DNA of 64,000 nucleotides from Ovis canadensis (lineage: Eukaryota > Chordata > Mammalia > Artiodactyla > Bovidae). The position numbers were made by a program, and so were the translations under genes. How positions within the stretch are numbered: the stretch's first letter is position 1; each line of letters begins with the position of its first letter. Below are positions 22,301 to 34,826 of the stretch, one piece after another. Under the pieces are notes generated by a model. The model ran no database searches, was not told the origin of the DNA, and was given only the letters and a program-made list of their open reading frames with translations. The stretch is taken from assembly GCF_042477335.2 (NCBI RefSeq), contig NC_091247.1, positions 226,386,001 to 226,450,000 on the forward strand, read 5' to 3'.

Positions 22301-25300
22301 GCCTTAGCGCAGGCCACGCGAGTTAACAGGAACATCTCTCAGCGTGTGAATGGGGGAGGCGGTGTGTGTAGAGGGGGCTTATGGGAACTCTCTGTACTTT
22401 CTGCTCAGTTTTTCTATAAACCTAAAACCACTCCTCTAAACAATAAAGTCTGCTAATTAAGAAAAAACAAACTGGTGCCAAGGCTCCAGCCTGGACCAGC
22501 TGAATCTGAGAGTTCGGGAGCCCCTGCCTGGGTGTCCGTGGGTCTGACAGCTCCCAGAGGCCATGGGTGTCCAGCCAGGGTTGCAGGGTCAACCTCGGCC
22601 TTTCTGGCGCTCAGGGCCCTGCCGCCTGGGACCCTCAATGGGTGAGGGGCAGCTGCACTGAACTCAGGCCCCACGCCACCAGCTTGAGAAGGACAGAACC
22701 ATCCACGTCGTACACCCGGGTCGAGCTGTTGCTTCTCCGTCAGGGTTACCCGAGCCCCTCTGTCACTGGAATTCCACGTTTTAACGTCCATTGAACTGAG
22801 GCCCCCCTGGCATTTTCAGGGAACTCACTTGTTGGGGAACAAGTACCCTAAGGAAGTGATGCAAATGACGTGTGTTTGCGTAATGCTGCTGCTGCTGCTT
22901 ATGACTCCTTTCAGCAAACCCTGACCTCGCCGTCTTCCACCGCAGAAACCAGACCCGTGTGTCGGGATGTGATGGGGTTTTCACGCACGTTCTTGGGCTT
23001 TAAACCAGAGCGTGTGTGTTCCAAAGGAGGTTGTAAAGTCAGCGGAGGCTTCAGTTTGCGTTCTGTCATGTATCGCAGTGGGACCGAAAATAAAGCCGCA
23101 CACTCAGGCTGTCTTCATTGTCTCATCTCTCTCACTTACTAGGTGATGGCGCGCTTCCCAATGGCTTAGATGTTACCTTTGAAGTAACTGAGTTAAGGAG
23201 GTTAACGGGCAGTTACAACACCATGGTCGGGAACAACGAAGGCAGTATGGTAAGACACGGACGGGCTTTCCCTTCCTGAGGGTGGGACTTGCCATAGTGA
23301 CCTTTTTATTTTTTAGAAAACATGTATTTGTTTGCCTGTTCTGGGTCTTGGCTGTGGCGTGAGGGATCTTTAGTTGCAGCGTGTGGGATCTGCCTCCCTG
23401 ACCAGGCCTCCTACGTGGCAAGTGTGGAGTCTCAGTCACCAGGGAGGTCCCCAGTTGTGAACTATGCTCTAAAAACTAATGGTAATTTCAGAGCTTTCCC
23501 ATGACCTTTAGTCTTTATTTGTAAGCTGTCCTGTGGTTCTCATTAATCTTCCTAGAGTTGACTATAACACGCTTTGTTATGAAGACGGATTGTTTGAGAA
23601 CAAGGTGTCGATAACCCGTGATCATATTAATAGTTTCTTGTTCAAATTCTCCTGAACTCCAAGCACACAGAGTTAGTTTCTGTGAGCTTCACAGTCGGCA
23701 GGATCAGCCTAACCCTGAAATTCATCAGGCGTGTGCCCTCGGCAGAGGCAGGCTTGAAAGAAGAAAAGCAATTACAGATGAAAGGCGGACCCTAGTGCAC
23801 ATAAACCCCTGCTATTTTTTTTTTGTATGATTCCATTTGTTTTCTTAAACTTTTTATTTTGCATTGGGGTGTAGCTGATAAACAGTGTTGTGATGGTTTC
23901 AGGTGGACAGCAAAGGGACTCAGCCATACGTATACATGTATCCATTCTCCCCCAAACTCCCCTCCCATCCAGGCTGCCACAAAAACATTGAGCAGAGTTC
24001 CCTTGCAGGTCCTTATTGTTTATCCATTTTAAATTCAGCCCTGTGTACATGTCCATCCCAAACTCACTCACTATCCCTTCCCCCCTCCCTTCCCTGCTAG
24101 TAACCATCAGTTCGTCCTCTAAGTCCATGAGAGGTACGTATATATGATAGAATATTACTCAGCCATTGAAAAGAGTGAAATAATGCCATCTGCAGCAACG
24201 TGGATGGGCCTAGGGAGTGTCATGCCGAGTGAAGTAAGTCAGAGGAGGGGAAATACCATACGGCACCTCTTGTGAGTGGACTCTAAACAGAAATGACAGA
24301 TGAACTCACTTACAAAACCTCTGCTGTTTTTCTTTTGCTCCCAGGTCCTTGGCCTCAAACTCCCTAATCTTTTAGGCCGGGCAGAAAAGGTGACTTTCCA
24401 GTTTTCCTATGGAACAAAAGAAACTTCGTATGGCCTGTCCTTCTTCAAACCACAGCCTGGAAACTTCGATAGAAAGTAGGGAGCCCAGCGGGTCGTTGTG
24501 CTCAGTGGCATGGTTTAGGGGTTAAGGTAGCTGTGGTGGGAGTTTCTGGAAGGAAACTTTGCAGGATCGGCCGACGCTTCTGTCGCATCACTGCATGTGT
24601 GGATTTCCCCGTGCAGATGAGCCCCGAGGCGTCGCTGTGAGTCTGTTGATTTAGGTGATACATCAGGTATAATCACCGTCCCAGCAAGTAAAGCTCTGTC
24701 CCCTTGTCTTCTAGTTTCTCCGTAAACTTATACAAAGTCACGGGACAGTTCCCTTGGAGCTCGCTCCGGGAGACAGACCGAGGCGTATCAGCGGAGTACA
24801 GCGTGAGTGCCTTTCCCGTCCTTCCCTTTGTGTGCCTACGTGGGACCTGAGCCTGTCGATTGATGCCCAGGCTCGGCCGAGGGCGCAGGGCCAGGCGCGC
24901 AGCCCCACGTGGGCTGAAGCTTGGAGCTGCGGGCCCCGATGCCCGGGTCACCCTGTGCTCCCTGTCCAGCTGCCAGCTGCCTCCCGGGTGGCCCCTCCCC
25001 ACCTGCCCAGTGCCCGTTGCCAGGGCCAGAGAGGGTGGCCACCCCCCACGGCGGCAGATGCTTTGACCCGGTCACATCTCTTCCCTGCCCCTGACTTCCT
25101 GGGACACCGTCTGTTTGTGCTTCCTTGTGCACGCTCAGATCAATCGCTCCCGACAGCCAGTTAAGGTCACATCAGGTTACCGGGGGCTTTCGTTGCTGGC
25201 TTATAGCGCGTTCACTTCCAGCGAGATGCGTCACATAGGGTCACTGCCATTTGGCCGCTTTTCAGTTTTACGACGAAAGCTACCCTTCTTTGCCTTCCTT

Positions 25301-28300
25301 TCTAGCTGTCCCCCTTCCTCCCCTCCTGGTGTGGGCTTTAGTTTGATGAGGAAAGACTGGAGGCATGCACTTTGTAAAAGTAGCTCCCCGCGTGCGGTCT
25401 TCTGACCCGCCGCCGCTGCCTCTCCTGCACGTTCACGGCCCTGTGTGCCCTGCTGGGTGAGCGTCTCCAGGGAGGGGCCCAGGAAGCTACTGTGGCATGC
25501 CCCCTACCCAGTGCCTCCACTCGTCACGGGCTTGTGACCCCGTCTCCCTGCTCTTCTCTGGGGGCTGAGGTGGCTGGGTCACCCTGCCTGGCTTCAGAAA
25601 ACTAGGTGGGGTGTGTGTCCCGTGGTCTTTCAGATGGAAAAGAAACCAGGTAGTTATAAAGTTCCCTGCAGCATCAGACCAGCGACGCCCGTCTCCTGGC
25701 TCGGAGCACAGCCCCGCTGCTCAAGCAGTTTCTCCCTCTGATGGCGACCCTGGCTTTCTCCCGCAGCCCAGCCCCGCCTGCCCACGTTCCCTCCTTCCCC
25801 GCTTGCCTTGTCTTCCTCTCTTCCCATCCCGTTGTTCCATAGCATGTCATAGTTTTTAATCGGCTGATGATCTAATGGCGCGTCACCCCGCGGCCTGGGC
25901 TGGGGTGACGCCGCGTCCACGCAGCACGGAGGCTGACGGTTCTCTGTGTTTGCTTGCAGTTTCCCACCTGGAAGACGAGCCACACGGTCAAGTGGGAGGG
26001 CGTCTGGCGGGAGCTGGGCTGCCTCTCCAGGGCCGCGTCCTTCGCCGTCCGGAAGGAGAGCGGGCACTCTCTGAAGTCGTCTCTCTCGGTGAGGGCTTTG
26101 CGCGGCGTGTGCCTGCCCTGGTGCAGCCAGGCCGTATGCGTTGGGAGAATGGTGTTTCCCTCCATTAGGAGGGACTGAGCGGCGTCACGGTTGCCTCACG
26201 TCGTTTTTTCCTCAGTAACATCGGAGGTGATGCAAACGGAGGGAATAAGGGCCCACCGTGGTGTCTTAGCTGGAAGCGGGCTGAGCTGACGTCCGTCAGG
26301 GCATCAAGCTCCCTGAGAAAACAGGGCTGGGGACGGGGTCGGAGTCGCCCAGCCAGCAGACGTGACCTGTCTCGCTGACTCTGTTGGGTCCTCACACAGA
26401 ATGGGAGGTTTTCTTGAAGGCGAAGCCACCTAAGGGAACACTCGGCACAGAGCCTGGTGAGCAGCCAGCGCTCAGGGAGTGTCTGGTGTCATTCCATACT
26501 GAAGCGCAGACACCCCCGCCCTTGCCTTTTCCAGCACTCGATGGTCATCGACTCTCGGAACTCCTCCATCCTGCCGAAAAGAGGTGCTTTGCTGAAGGTG
26601 AACCAGGTGAGCGTTCCCTCCCCTGTGGCCCCTGCAGGCTCCTGGGGAACTGGGGCGTCCCTCGGGGGCGGTCACGCTGTTAATACTTGCAGCTGCCTTT
26701 AGCTGTAAAGGTCATTCTGGAATGCCTCCAAGGGTGTCTGTCCGTCTCAGGGTTCCTAGCCCTGGATTTGCTCCCTGCAGCTCAGACTGCCTTCACGGAG
26801 CTCAGAGTCAGGGTGAGGAGCCGGCCTCTGACGTGTCGCTCCACAGACCAGGAGCCAAGTCATGACTTGTGGGACTGGTTTCTCAGTGAGCACACGAGCC
26901 CGGGGTGTGACCCGGATACTGGCAGGGCCCAGCCGGTGACCTTGGGGAGAAGCCGGCTGGGAAGGGGGCTCCGCCCCTCTGTCTGCCTGAACTCAGTGTC
27001 AGAGGAGCAGCTGGCAATCCAATTTTCATGTGCTGTTGCTGCTGCCAAGTCACTTCAGTTGTGTCCGACTCTGTGTGGCCCCATAAATGGCAGCCCACCA
27101 GGCTCCTCTGTCCCTGGGTTCCTCCAGGCAGGAGTACTGGAGTGGGTCACCATTCCCTTCCGCAGTGCATGCCTGCATGCTAAGTTGCTTCAGTCATGTT
27201 TGACTCTGTACAGCCCAATGGACAGCAGCCCGCCAGGCTCCTCTGTCCACGGGATTCTCGAGGCAAGAGTACTGGAGTGGATTGCCATTTCTTTCTCCCA
27301 TTTTCCTATGAAAATGTGAGAAATTGTGAAAGGTGGGCTAATATTCTTTTTCCAAACATTGATTGGGCCAAACAAGTCAGAAAGTCCCGTTACTGTTCAG
27401 TCGCTAAGTCGTGCCTGACTCTTTGCGACCCCACGGACTGTGGCGCTCCAGGCTCCTCTGTCCATGGGATTTCCTAGGCAAGAACACTGGAATAGGTTAC
27501 CATTTCCTGCTCCAAGGGATTTTCCCAACCCGGGGATCCAACCCACCTCTGCATCGGCAGGCGGGTTCTCTGCGGCTGAGCCACCGTACCATCCTTAGCA
27601 GGCTCTGTAGTGAACGCCGATGTTGCCAGCGTTCTCCTGGCATGCGCAAGGAGGGAGCTGCTCTGCGGTTGCTCTGTCTTTGGTGATGCTGTCTCTGCCA
27701 GGCCCCTGATGCCATCCCGAACGACCAGGAGGCAGCTTCTGGGACACAGACATGGTCTGTTGCCTTTCTGAAAATACAGAGCAGCAGCCTGTAGTGCTGA
27801 GCACAGTGACTCTGCAGTCAGTCTGTGGGCCCTGTCCCACCTGAGACCCTCCCTGACAGGAGCTGGCCGGCTACACTGGAGGGGATGTGAGCTTCTTAAA
27901 AGAAGATTTTGAGCTTCAGTTGAATAAACAACTCATCCTTGACACAGTGAGTATTTCTCCAGCAGCTTGTGACCTGTGTTTTTGGAATCTGACTAGACCC
28001 CAGTTCCCGAATATCTAAAGCTCAGAAGAGGAAATGAGAACAGTCGAGCTTGAAGCTCAAGCGCGTCATCTCTTACGCGTGGCCAGAATTGAGGCTGCTC
28101 TGGGGAGAAGCGATAACTAGCTCCTTTAAAACTCACCTGTCAGTCATTTCACACGGAAGAGCCCCTTCCCCATTCACCATCATCTCAGAGCCATCAAGAA
28201 ACGTGTCTGCAGGACGTGTGTGCCGTCGTCTTTGCCTCCTGATGTTACGTCCCTAGAAATTCTGTGTCTTCACCTGACTTTGCTAGGTCTTTAGGCTCTG

Positions 28301-31300
28301 GGTGTCTCCAGAATCTCTGTGTTAAATGTTTTTAGCCTGGTTTGGTTTAGTTCCTCCTGGTTCCCTCAGGACCTGAGGAGTGAGTGACCAGACTCTGCCC
28401 GAGGCAGCAGAGCTCCAGGCCGGGAGACACTGTGCCTTCCGTCCACTCTGCCTGGCGCCCGGGTGGCTAGGGCAGCTTTCCACACCCCGCTGCTGCCTCA
28501 GAACCTGGCGGCAAGGCGTGAGTTCTGACGAAACGGTACACGCTGTTTCGTCTGACTGTGAAATCGTTTATCACTGCTTCCGATCGGTCCTGGACTCAGC
28601 GCACTCAGAGTGCGGTCCCTGCCTTTCTTTTTCTCTGCTACTCCGGAGGCTGCCGGGGCCGATTCCTTGTCGAGTTCAGCGAGCTCTCTCCGGTCCCCTC
28701 CTGTGCCCACCCCCAGGCACTCTGTTGGCCCTCCTTGACTGCATCATGCCTTCTCCTTCCGAGCCTCGGTGTCTCTTCCTCAGCCTCCTTTCCCTCCGTG
28801 CAGCCCCTGGCTCTCCATCCACCCATCCGTCTGCCCGTCCATCTGTCCTCCCACCTGTCCATCCGTGCGTACATCCATCTCTCCCTTCTTCTCACACAGA
28901 CTGGCTGGCTTCCAGGCACTGTCTTGGCACCAGGAACACCCCAGTAAATAAAGCAGTCAGTGCTCTCACACGCTAGTGGAGGGGGAGTCCCACAAGCAAC
29001 GAGATGGGTATATAATCCGGCAGGTGGTGATGAGAGGCTGAGGAACAGGACAGCAGACTGCGGGGGAGGAGGTGGCCACGGGGGTGCTGCCTCGTCGTCG
29101 TTGGTCGGGGGGGTGTCTTTGAGGAGCCCCTCCACCCTCAGTGGTGTCTGCCCCCCTACGCCAGCCCACCCAGGGACAGCCATGTGAGGTGCATAAAGCA
29201 GCTCGTTTTTAGTAATGGGCTGTGGGATTTCACCAGGGTGAGCGGGGAGTGAGGGCACGAGGGAACCAGGGGGTGGGCTTGTCGTCCTGCTGGCATTGAT
29301 GAATTGGGGTGCCCGGTGCTGGAGGAGTGGGTGGAGAGGCCTAGGCGTGGGGGCACCTGGGGTTCCTGTGGTCACTGAGCTCAGCGGGACAGGCAGGACG
29401 GTGGGCCTGTCTTGGGGCGGGGCATCAGTGTTCCTTGTCGCCCCCCTCCCTTAGGTTGTGACCATTGGGTGGCGGGGGCGGGGAGAACAGTCTGCCAGGA
29501 ACGTCTTGTCCAAGGGGCGGCCGCCCCGCTGCGTGCCAGGCCCCAGCCCCTCGCCGTGTTCTGCGGCAATCTCTCCCGTTGTTGAGCAAAGACGCATTTC
29601 TCAGAATAGAACGTACTCTTGGCCCTCTCTGCCCACTCTGCCCCAGTTTTCATCTGTGATTCTTCCTACAGAAGCTTCTAAAAAAGAGCCCTCTGGGCAG
29701 CTTTCAAGGACGTGGACTTTGCCCCAAGAGGACAAGTTGGGCAGAAGCCTGTGGGGAGCACTCAGGAGATGGGGGGGCGCATGATGATGGCCAGGGGTCA
29801 GGAGCCTAGAGGGCCCACTGTGGTCTCAGGCATCACTGGGGCAGTTCTGGGCGGGGATGACGTGGCGTGAAGATTGGATCCCCGCATGGGATCATTTACC
29901 GCCCCGACCCTGACCTGTCACACGGAAGCGCTGTCCCCGAGGGCTGGGTTGGATGTGTGTGTCTCTGCATTCATTTTTTTTCATTTGTTTAGTTTATTAT
30001 TTATTTTTGGCCGTGCCGGGCCTTCATTGCTCTGCAGGCTTTTCTCTGGTCGGGGTGTGAGGGTTTCTCACTGTGGCAGCTTCCCTCGTTGCAGAGCGCG
30101 GGCTCCCGGGCCCTAGAGTGCAGACTCAGTAGTTGGGGTGCGTGGGCTCAGTTGCTCTGCAGCACCTGTGGCCTTCCCAGATCAAACCTGTGTCTCCAGC
30201 ATCGGCAGGCGGATTCGTCACCACGGAGCCACTGGCAAAGCCCTGAATTTCTTACCTGTGACATTTTCTTACCTGCTGCCTCCCTCTCCTGAGAGGCCAG
30301 GCGTCCTCAGGACGTGAGGCCAAGCCACAGAGGCCTTTGGATGCCGACTCCCTTGTCGGGACCTGGTCCCCCTCCCCCATCTGCCCGTGGCATGGCCCAC
30401 TGGGCTTGGCTTCTCGGAAGGGAGGGGGCTGCCCAGTGTCAGAGCCAGGCCCTGCTGAGGGTTTGGGCTTGTTTTCTTTGCTTATCTCTTGTATGTCTTG
30501 AAACTTGAAGTTGCAAGTTACGCAGATATCCTCAGAACGCTTCGAGCTGTGGCTCCTCCCCTGCCCGAGCCAGGAGTTCCCTTCTGCAGCCTTCACGCCC
30601 CAGCCCAGAGCTCTGCACCAGACACGTGGGGCTGCGACCAGACCTCAGTGCATTTTCTGTCTGCTGATACTCGTTGGAAGGAAAGAAACGCTGGAAGAAA
30701 ACGGTTGTTTGTTTCTATTTCAATAGGTTTTTTCAGCCTCTCTCTGGGGTGGAATGTTGGTACCCATGGGTGATAAGCCATCGAGCATTGCTGATAGGTG
30801 AGTAATAATAAACGAATGGGTGGTTTGCAAGTGGCTTCCTTTGGGTCTTTCTGGTCGGTTTCTTACAAAAGAAGTTTATTTAGGAGAGCACTTATTTCAC
30901 ATTTTAATTTAGTTTTTAAGTTTAAGCTAATTTCAAAATACCCTGTATAGCTTTATGCTAATTTTTCAAAAACAAGAAGGATGCAAAAATGTATGCGAAA
31001 TATAGTATGTCACCAATTTACTACAGATGTGTACATAAATTTGTATGTATACACTCTCACACAAATACACATTCACAAAAAATCGACTGACAGGAAGTAC
31101 CTGTGACCCTGAACAAAAGTGAGTTTGATCCTGGGGGCCCAGCCACAGGTGGGTGCCTTCAGCAACCAACACCGCAGCATTGCACGGCCAGGAGGTGGTC
31201 GATCTGTGGCTGTGGAGGAAGCTCAGGCAGAGAGGACTGACCGCAGGGTATATTTGGATCAACCTTTCAGTTGTTCAACTGAAAGAAAGTGAAAGTCACC

Positions 31301-33524
31301 CAGTGGTACCTGACTCTTTGCAACCCCATGGACTGTAGCCTACCAGCCTGCTCTGTCCATGGGATTTCCCAGGCAAGAATACTGGAATGGGTTGCAGTTT
31401 TCCTTCTCCAGGGGATCCTCCCGACCCAGGGACTGAACCTGGGTCTTCTGCATTGCAGGCAGATTCTTTACCGTCACAGCCATCAGGGAAGCCCATGGGT
31501 TGTTCAAGGATTCACTGTAATCCCAACTGTTAACCCTGCTTGCCAGGGACAGGATTGTTTTATTACTCTCTTAAATGTTTCTCTGTGTTTCTGTAACCTA
31601 CACGGGGTTTCCCTGGTGGCTCCGTGGTAAAGAATCTGCCTGCCAGTGCAGGGGATACAGGTTCGATCCCTGGCTCGGGATGATCCACTTGAGAAGGAAA
31701 TGGCAACCTGCTCCAGTGTTCTTGCCTGGGAAAGCCCATGGACAGAGGAGCCTGGCGGGCTACAGTCCATGGGGGTTGCAAAGAGTTGGACAGGACTGAG
31801 CGACTAAACGATAACCCGTATGAACTTTTTTCTTTCATACTCAAACAGAATACACAGTTTTTGATATGATGAAGTACCTCCCCGACCGCAAAGCTTGGAT
31901 TTTATTGGCGTTCTCCGTTCTCGTGTGCATCTCCCTAGTCCTGAGACGTGCAGTGTGTGGCGGCGTGGGCCACCCAGAAGCGAGTGTGCGCCCTCTGCAC
32001 TCGCGGTGTGTGACGGCGGCTTCCTCTGACAGCTCTTCCCTCTTCCAGGTTCTACCTCGGCGGACCCACGAGCGTGCGGGGCTTCAGCATGCACAGCGTC
32101 GGGCCACAGAGTGAAGGTCTGTCCTTCCCCAGAGTACGCCACGTTGAAAAAAACCGAAGCTACACTTACATCTCATTTTTGAACCATGTATTTGTTTGTT
32201 TAAATTACCAAAATAATAGATACTCGTGTTTTACCAGCGGAACGGACACCTAACATCCGTCACCCAGCAGGCTCGGAAAAGTATTTATTTGTTGAGGAAA
32301 TGATAGACGATGAGAAAGTATAGCTAAGCGGAACATGCACAAGAGTGCCCTGTGATCCCATCGCCTCAAGCTGTGAGCGTTGTGTGGTCTTAAACACACG
32401 TGTCCACATACACGTGTTGTTGTCTTACACGCTTGTGTTCTCACGTTTTTCCCACCACCCCCTCAATAACAGTATGTGAAACGATGTTTATAGGAATAAG
32501 TACTTTACCATTTTTTTATGGCTGCTTATTTTATCTCATTGACAAACTACAATTTTTTTAAGTAGTGTACTTTATTTAAAATTTTTAAAAAATGCACATA
32601 GTAAAAGTAAACAGTAAGCATGCATTTTTATAAAAAGACTTAGAGGAAACACAGCTAAACAGCAGTCAGGGTTTTATCTGGGTGATGGGACTGATGAATG
32701 ATTTTTAGTAAGGTTTTTAAGGTGTGTTTCTGCACTTTGGAAATTTTTCACACGTTTACATTAAGCTTATTTGTTTACTGAGATGTAGTCAGTTTATAAT
32801 ATCACATAAATTTCAGTTGTGCAGCGCAGTGATTCATAGAATGTCGACTATACCCTGTGTAATGGGCTTTATTTTTGGGAGTAGTTGTAGGTTTAATGGA
32901 AAACTTGGGCACCAAGTGCAGAGCTCACGGTACACGCCCGTAGGATCCTTTATCACTAGTCCTGTGTTAGTGTGGGACGGTTGTCACAACCCATGAGCCA
33001 GCAGTGATGTGCTGCTGCGGCTGCTAAATCGCTCAGTCGTGTCCCACTCTGTGCGACCCCGTGGACTGTAGCCCACCAGGCTCCTCTGTCCACGGGATTC
33101 TCCAGACAAGAATACCGGAGCGGGTTGCCATTTCCTTCTCCAGGTACTGACATGTTACTACCAACTAAGCTGCATGGTTCCCGTGGGCATCCCCCGCCTG
33201 TGCTGTGAAGTGTCCGGGTTTTGACAGATGGGTGACGGCACGCATCCATCCAGCGTTCACCCCCGAACGTTCGCTGTGCTCCACCTGTTCGTTCCTCCCT
33301 CCCTGCCTCCTCCTCTGCTCCTGACGGCCTCTGAACTTCACCAACTCCCTGGTTTTGCCTTTTCCAGAATGTCAGATGGTTGGAGTCATAGAGTGTATGT
33401 GCTTTTCAGACTGGCTTTTTTGACAAAACAGTACACATTTCAGGTTCCTCGGTATCTTTTTTTTCTTCTTTTGGTCAATGTGTTTATCAAATTTTTGTTT
33501 ATATGTGTGTGTGTGTTTAAGGAG

Positions 33525-33558
<34 letters not shown>

Positions 33559-34765
33559 CTTAATTGGAGTATAGCTGATTTATAGTATTGCATTAGTTTC
33601 GGATGTCCACTACAGTGATTCAGTCCTCTGTGTCTTTTCATAGCTTGATTGCTCATATCTTTTTATCACCAAATAATGCTCACCCCACTGCACGGCTGTC
33701 CCACAGGGTGTTTTATCCGTTCACCTGTTGAAGGACATCTTGCTTGTAGGACATCCAACTTTTTGCAGTTACGAGTAAAGCTGATAGAGATATCTGTGTG
33801 CAGCTTTTTTTTTATCTGGACGTAAGATTTTTCAGCTCGTTTGGGTAAAAAGGAGTGCAATTGCTGGATTGTATGGTAAATTTATGTTTAGCTTTGTAAG
33901 AAAATGCCAGACTGTCCTCCAAAATAGCGATACCATTTTGCATTCCCACCAGCAATGACTCAGAAAGATAAAAGCCTTCTCATTTTTAATGGCTGCGTAT
34001 TTCACGTTCTTGCCATACTGTGACCTTTCTAAATCAAATCCCAAGTGTTAGACATTTAGACTGTTTTGTTTCTTTCTTATTTTAAATAACTATGTGTCAG
34101 TGAATAACCTTGCTCAATCTTTGTGTTTCTCTATAAGCTTTACTATATAATATAAAGTTCTAGGTTGTAATTGCCAGATTAATGGATTTTGAGTATCCTC
34201 AAGGGTTTATATTGTGCTCAGTCATAGTCTGTTTAGCAGAGTGTGAGCATTCCTGTTTCGGGAACTCTCTCCAGTCCTTGACATTTTATTAGAGAATTGC
34301 CATGTGTTATGAAAAACATCGTATTGATAGGACACGTGTTATTACATTATAAAATAGTCTATCCTGATTTTCTTAATTTTTTTAAACATCTTTATTGCTC
34401 CTATTTTATATTATTAAAAATAGTGATCATCCACAGCATAAATTTTTGTATAAAATATAAATTATTTCTTTTCATTTGCTGTTAGGATGCTTTTATTAGT
34501 CTGTCCTTTTCTCTTGGAAAAGTAACAGTTTCTTTTTTCATTGTAGCAAGTATTATTTAGTGACTAGATAAAAGTTTTGGAGTCTTCCATTTGCCTGAAA
34601 ATTAAAACACAGTGATGTTTTATTTAATTACCTATTAAAAGGCCATTGGTAAGATTCTGTGAGCAAGGGTGTAAATCGCCGTAACTTTTCATGAAAGCAG
34701 TTTGACAATACTTATCAAGAGCCTAAAACATATAGATATATACATATACATATACATATATATAC

Positions 34766-34826
<61 letters not shown>

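Larger units (their letters stand above)
23250..24344 (+). other. SAMM50: SAMM50 intron 5
   Basis: Contains a CHR SINE, an antisense L1 3' fragment and a short sense L1-like piece. The rest is unique. Confidence 0.8.
26607..27859 (+). other. SAMM50: SAMM50 intron 9
   Basis: Contains a Bov-A2 and a Bov-tA SINE in the same orientation. Otherwise unique. Confidence 0.8.
27947..30726 (+). other. SAMM50: SAMM50 intron 10
   Basis: Holds a CCATC-rich simple region at about 28795-28885 and a long CHR-type SINE at 29975-30243. Long open frames around 28638-29375 come from C-rich sequence and have no family resemblance. Confidence 0.75.
30798..32048 (+). other. SAMM50: SAMM50 intron 11
   Basis: Contains two Bov-tA SINEs in opposite orientation about 110 bp apart. 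The rest is unique. Confidence 0.8.
32761..34140 (-). repeat. Ancient L1 antisense, interrupted
   Basis: Wording of an old L1 3' half in reverse: GTTGTAGGTTTAATGG, TTTTATCCGTTCACCTGTTG, CATTCCCACCAGCAATG. A Bov-A2 half-copy and a GT repeat lie within. A different, younger-looking L1 end (TTAATTGGAGTATAGCTGAT) is at about 33558-33640. Confidence 0.7.

Noticed and set aside
22885-22900. GCT repeat in intron 4, thought to be a Bov-A2
   Set aside because: Only four or five GCT units, and the following sequence does not match the SINE body.
28638-29375. 245-codon minus-strand frame in intron 10
   Set aside because: Proline- and arginine-rich translation of a GC-rich intron with simple repeats. 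No domain recognised.
31603-31700. tRNA-like sequences in Bov-tA and CHR elements
   Set aside because: They carry box A/B-like sequences because the SINEs derive from tRNA, but they lack a complete cloverleaf and are not tRNA genes.
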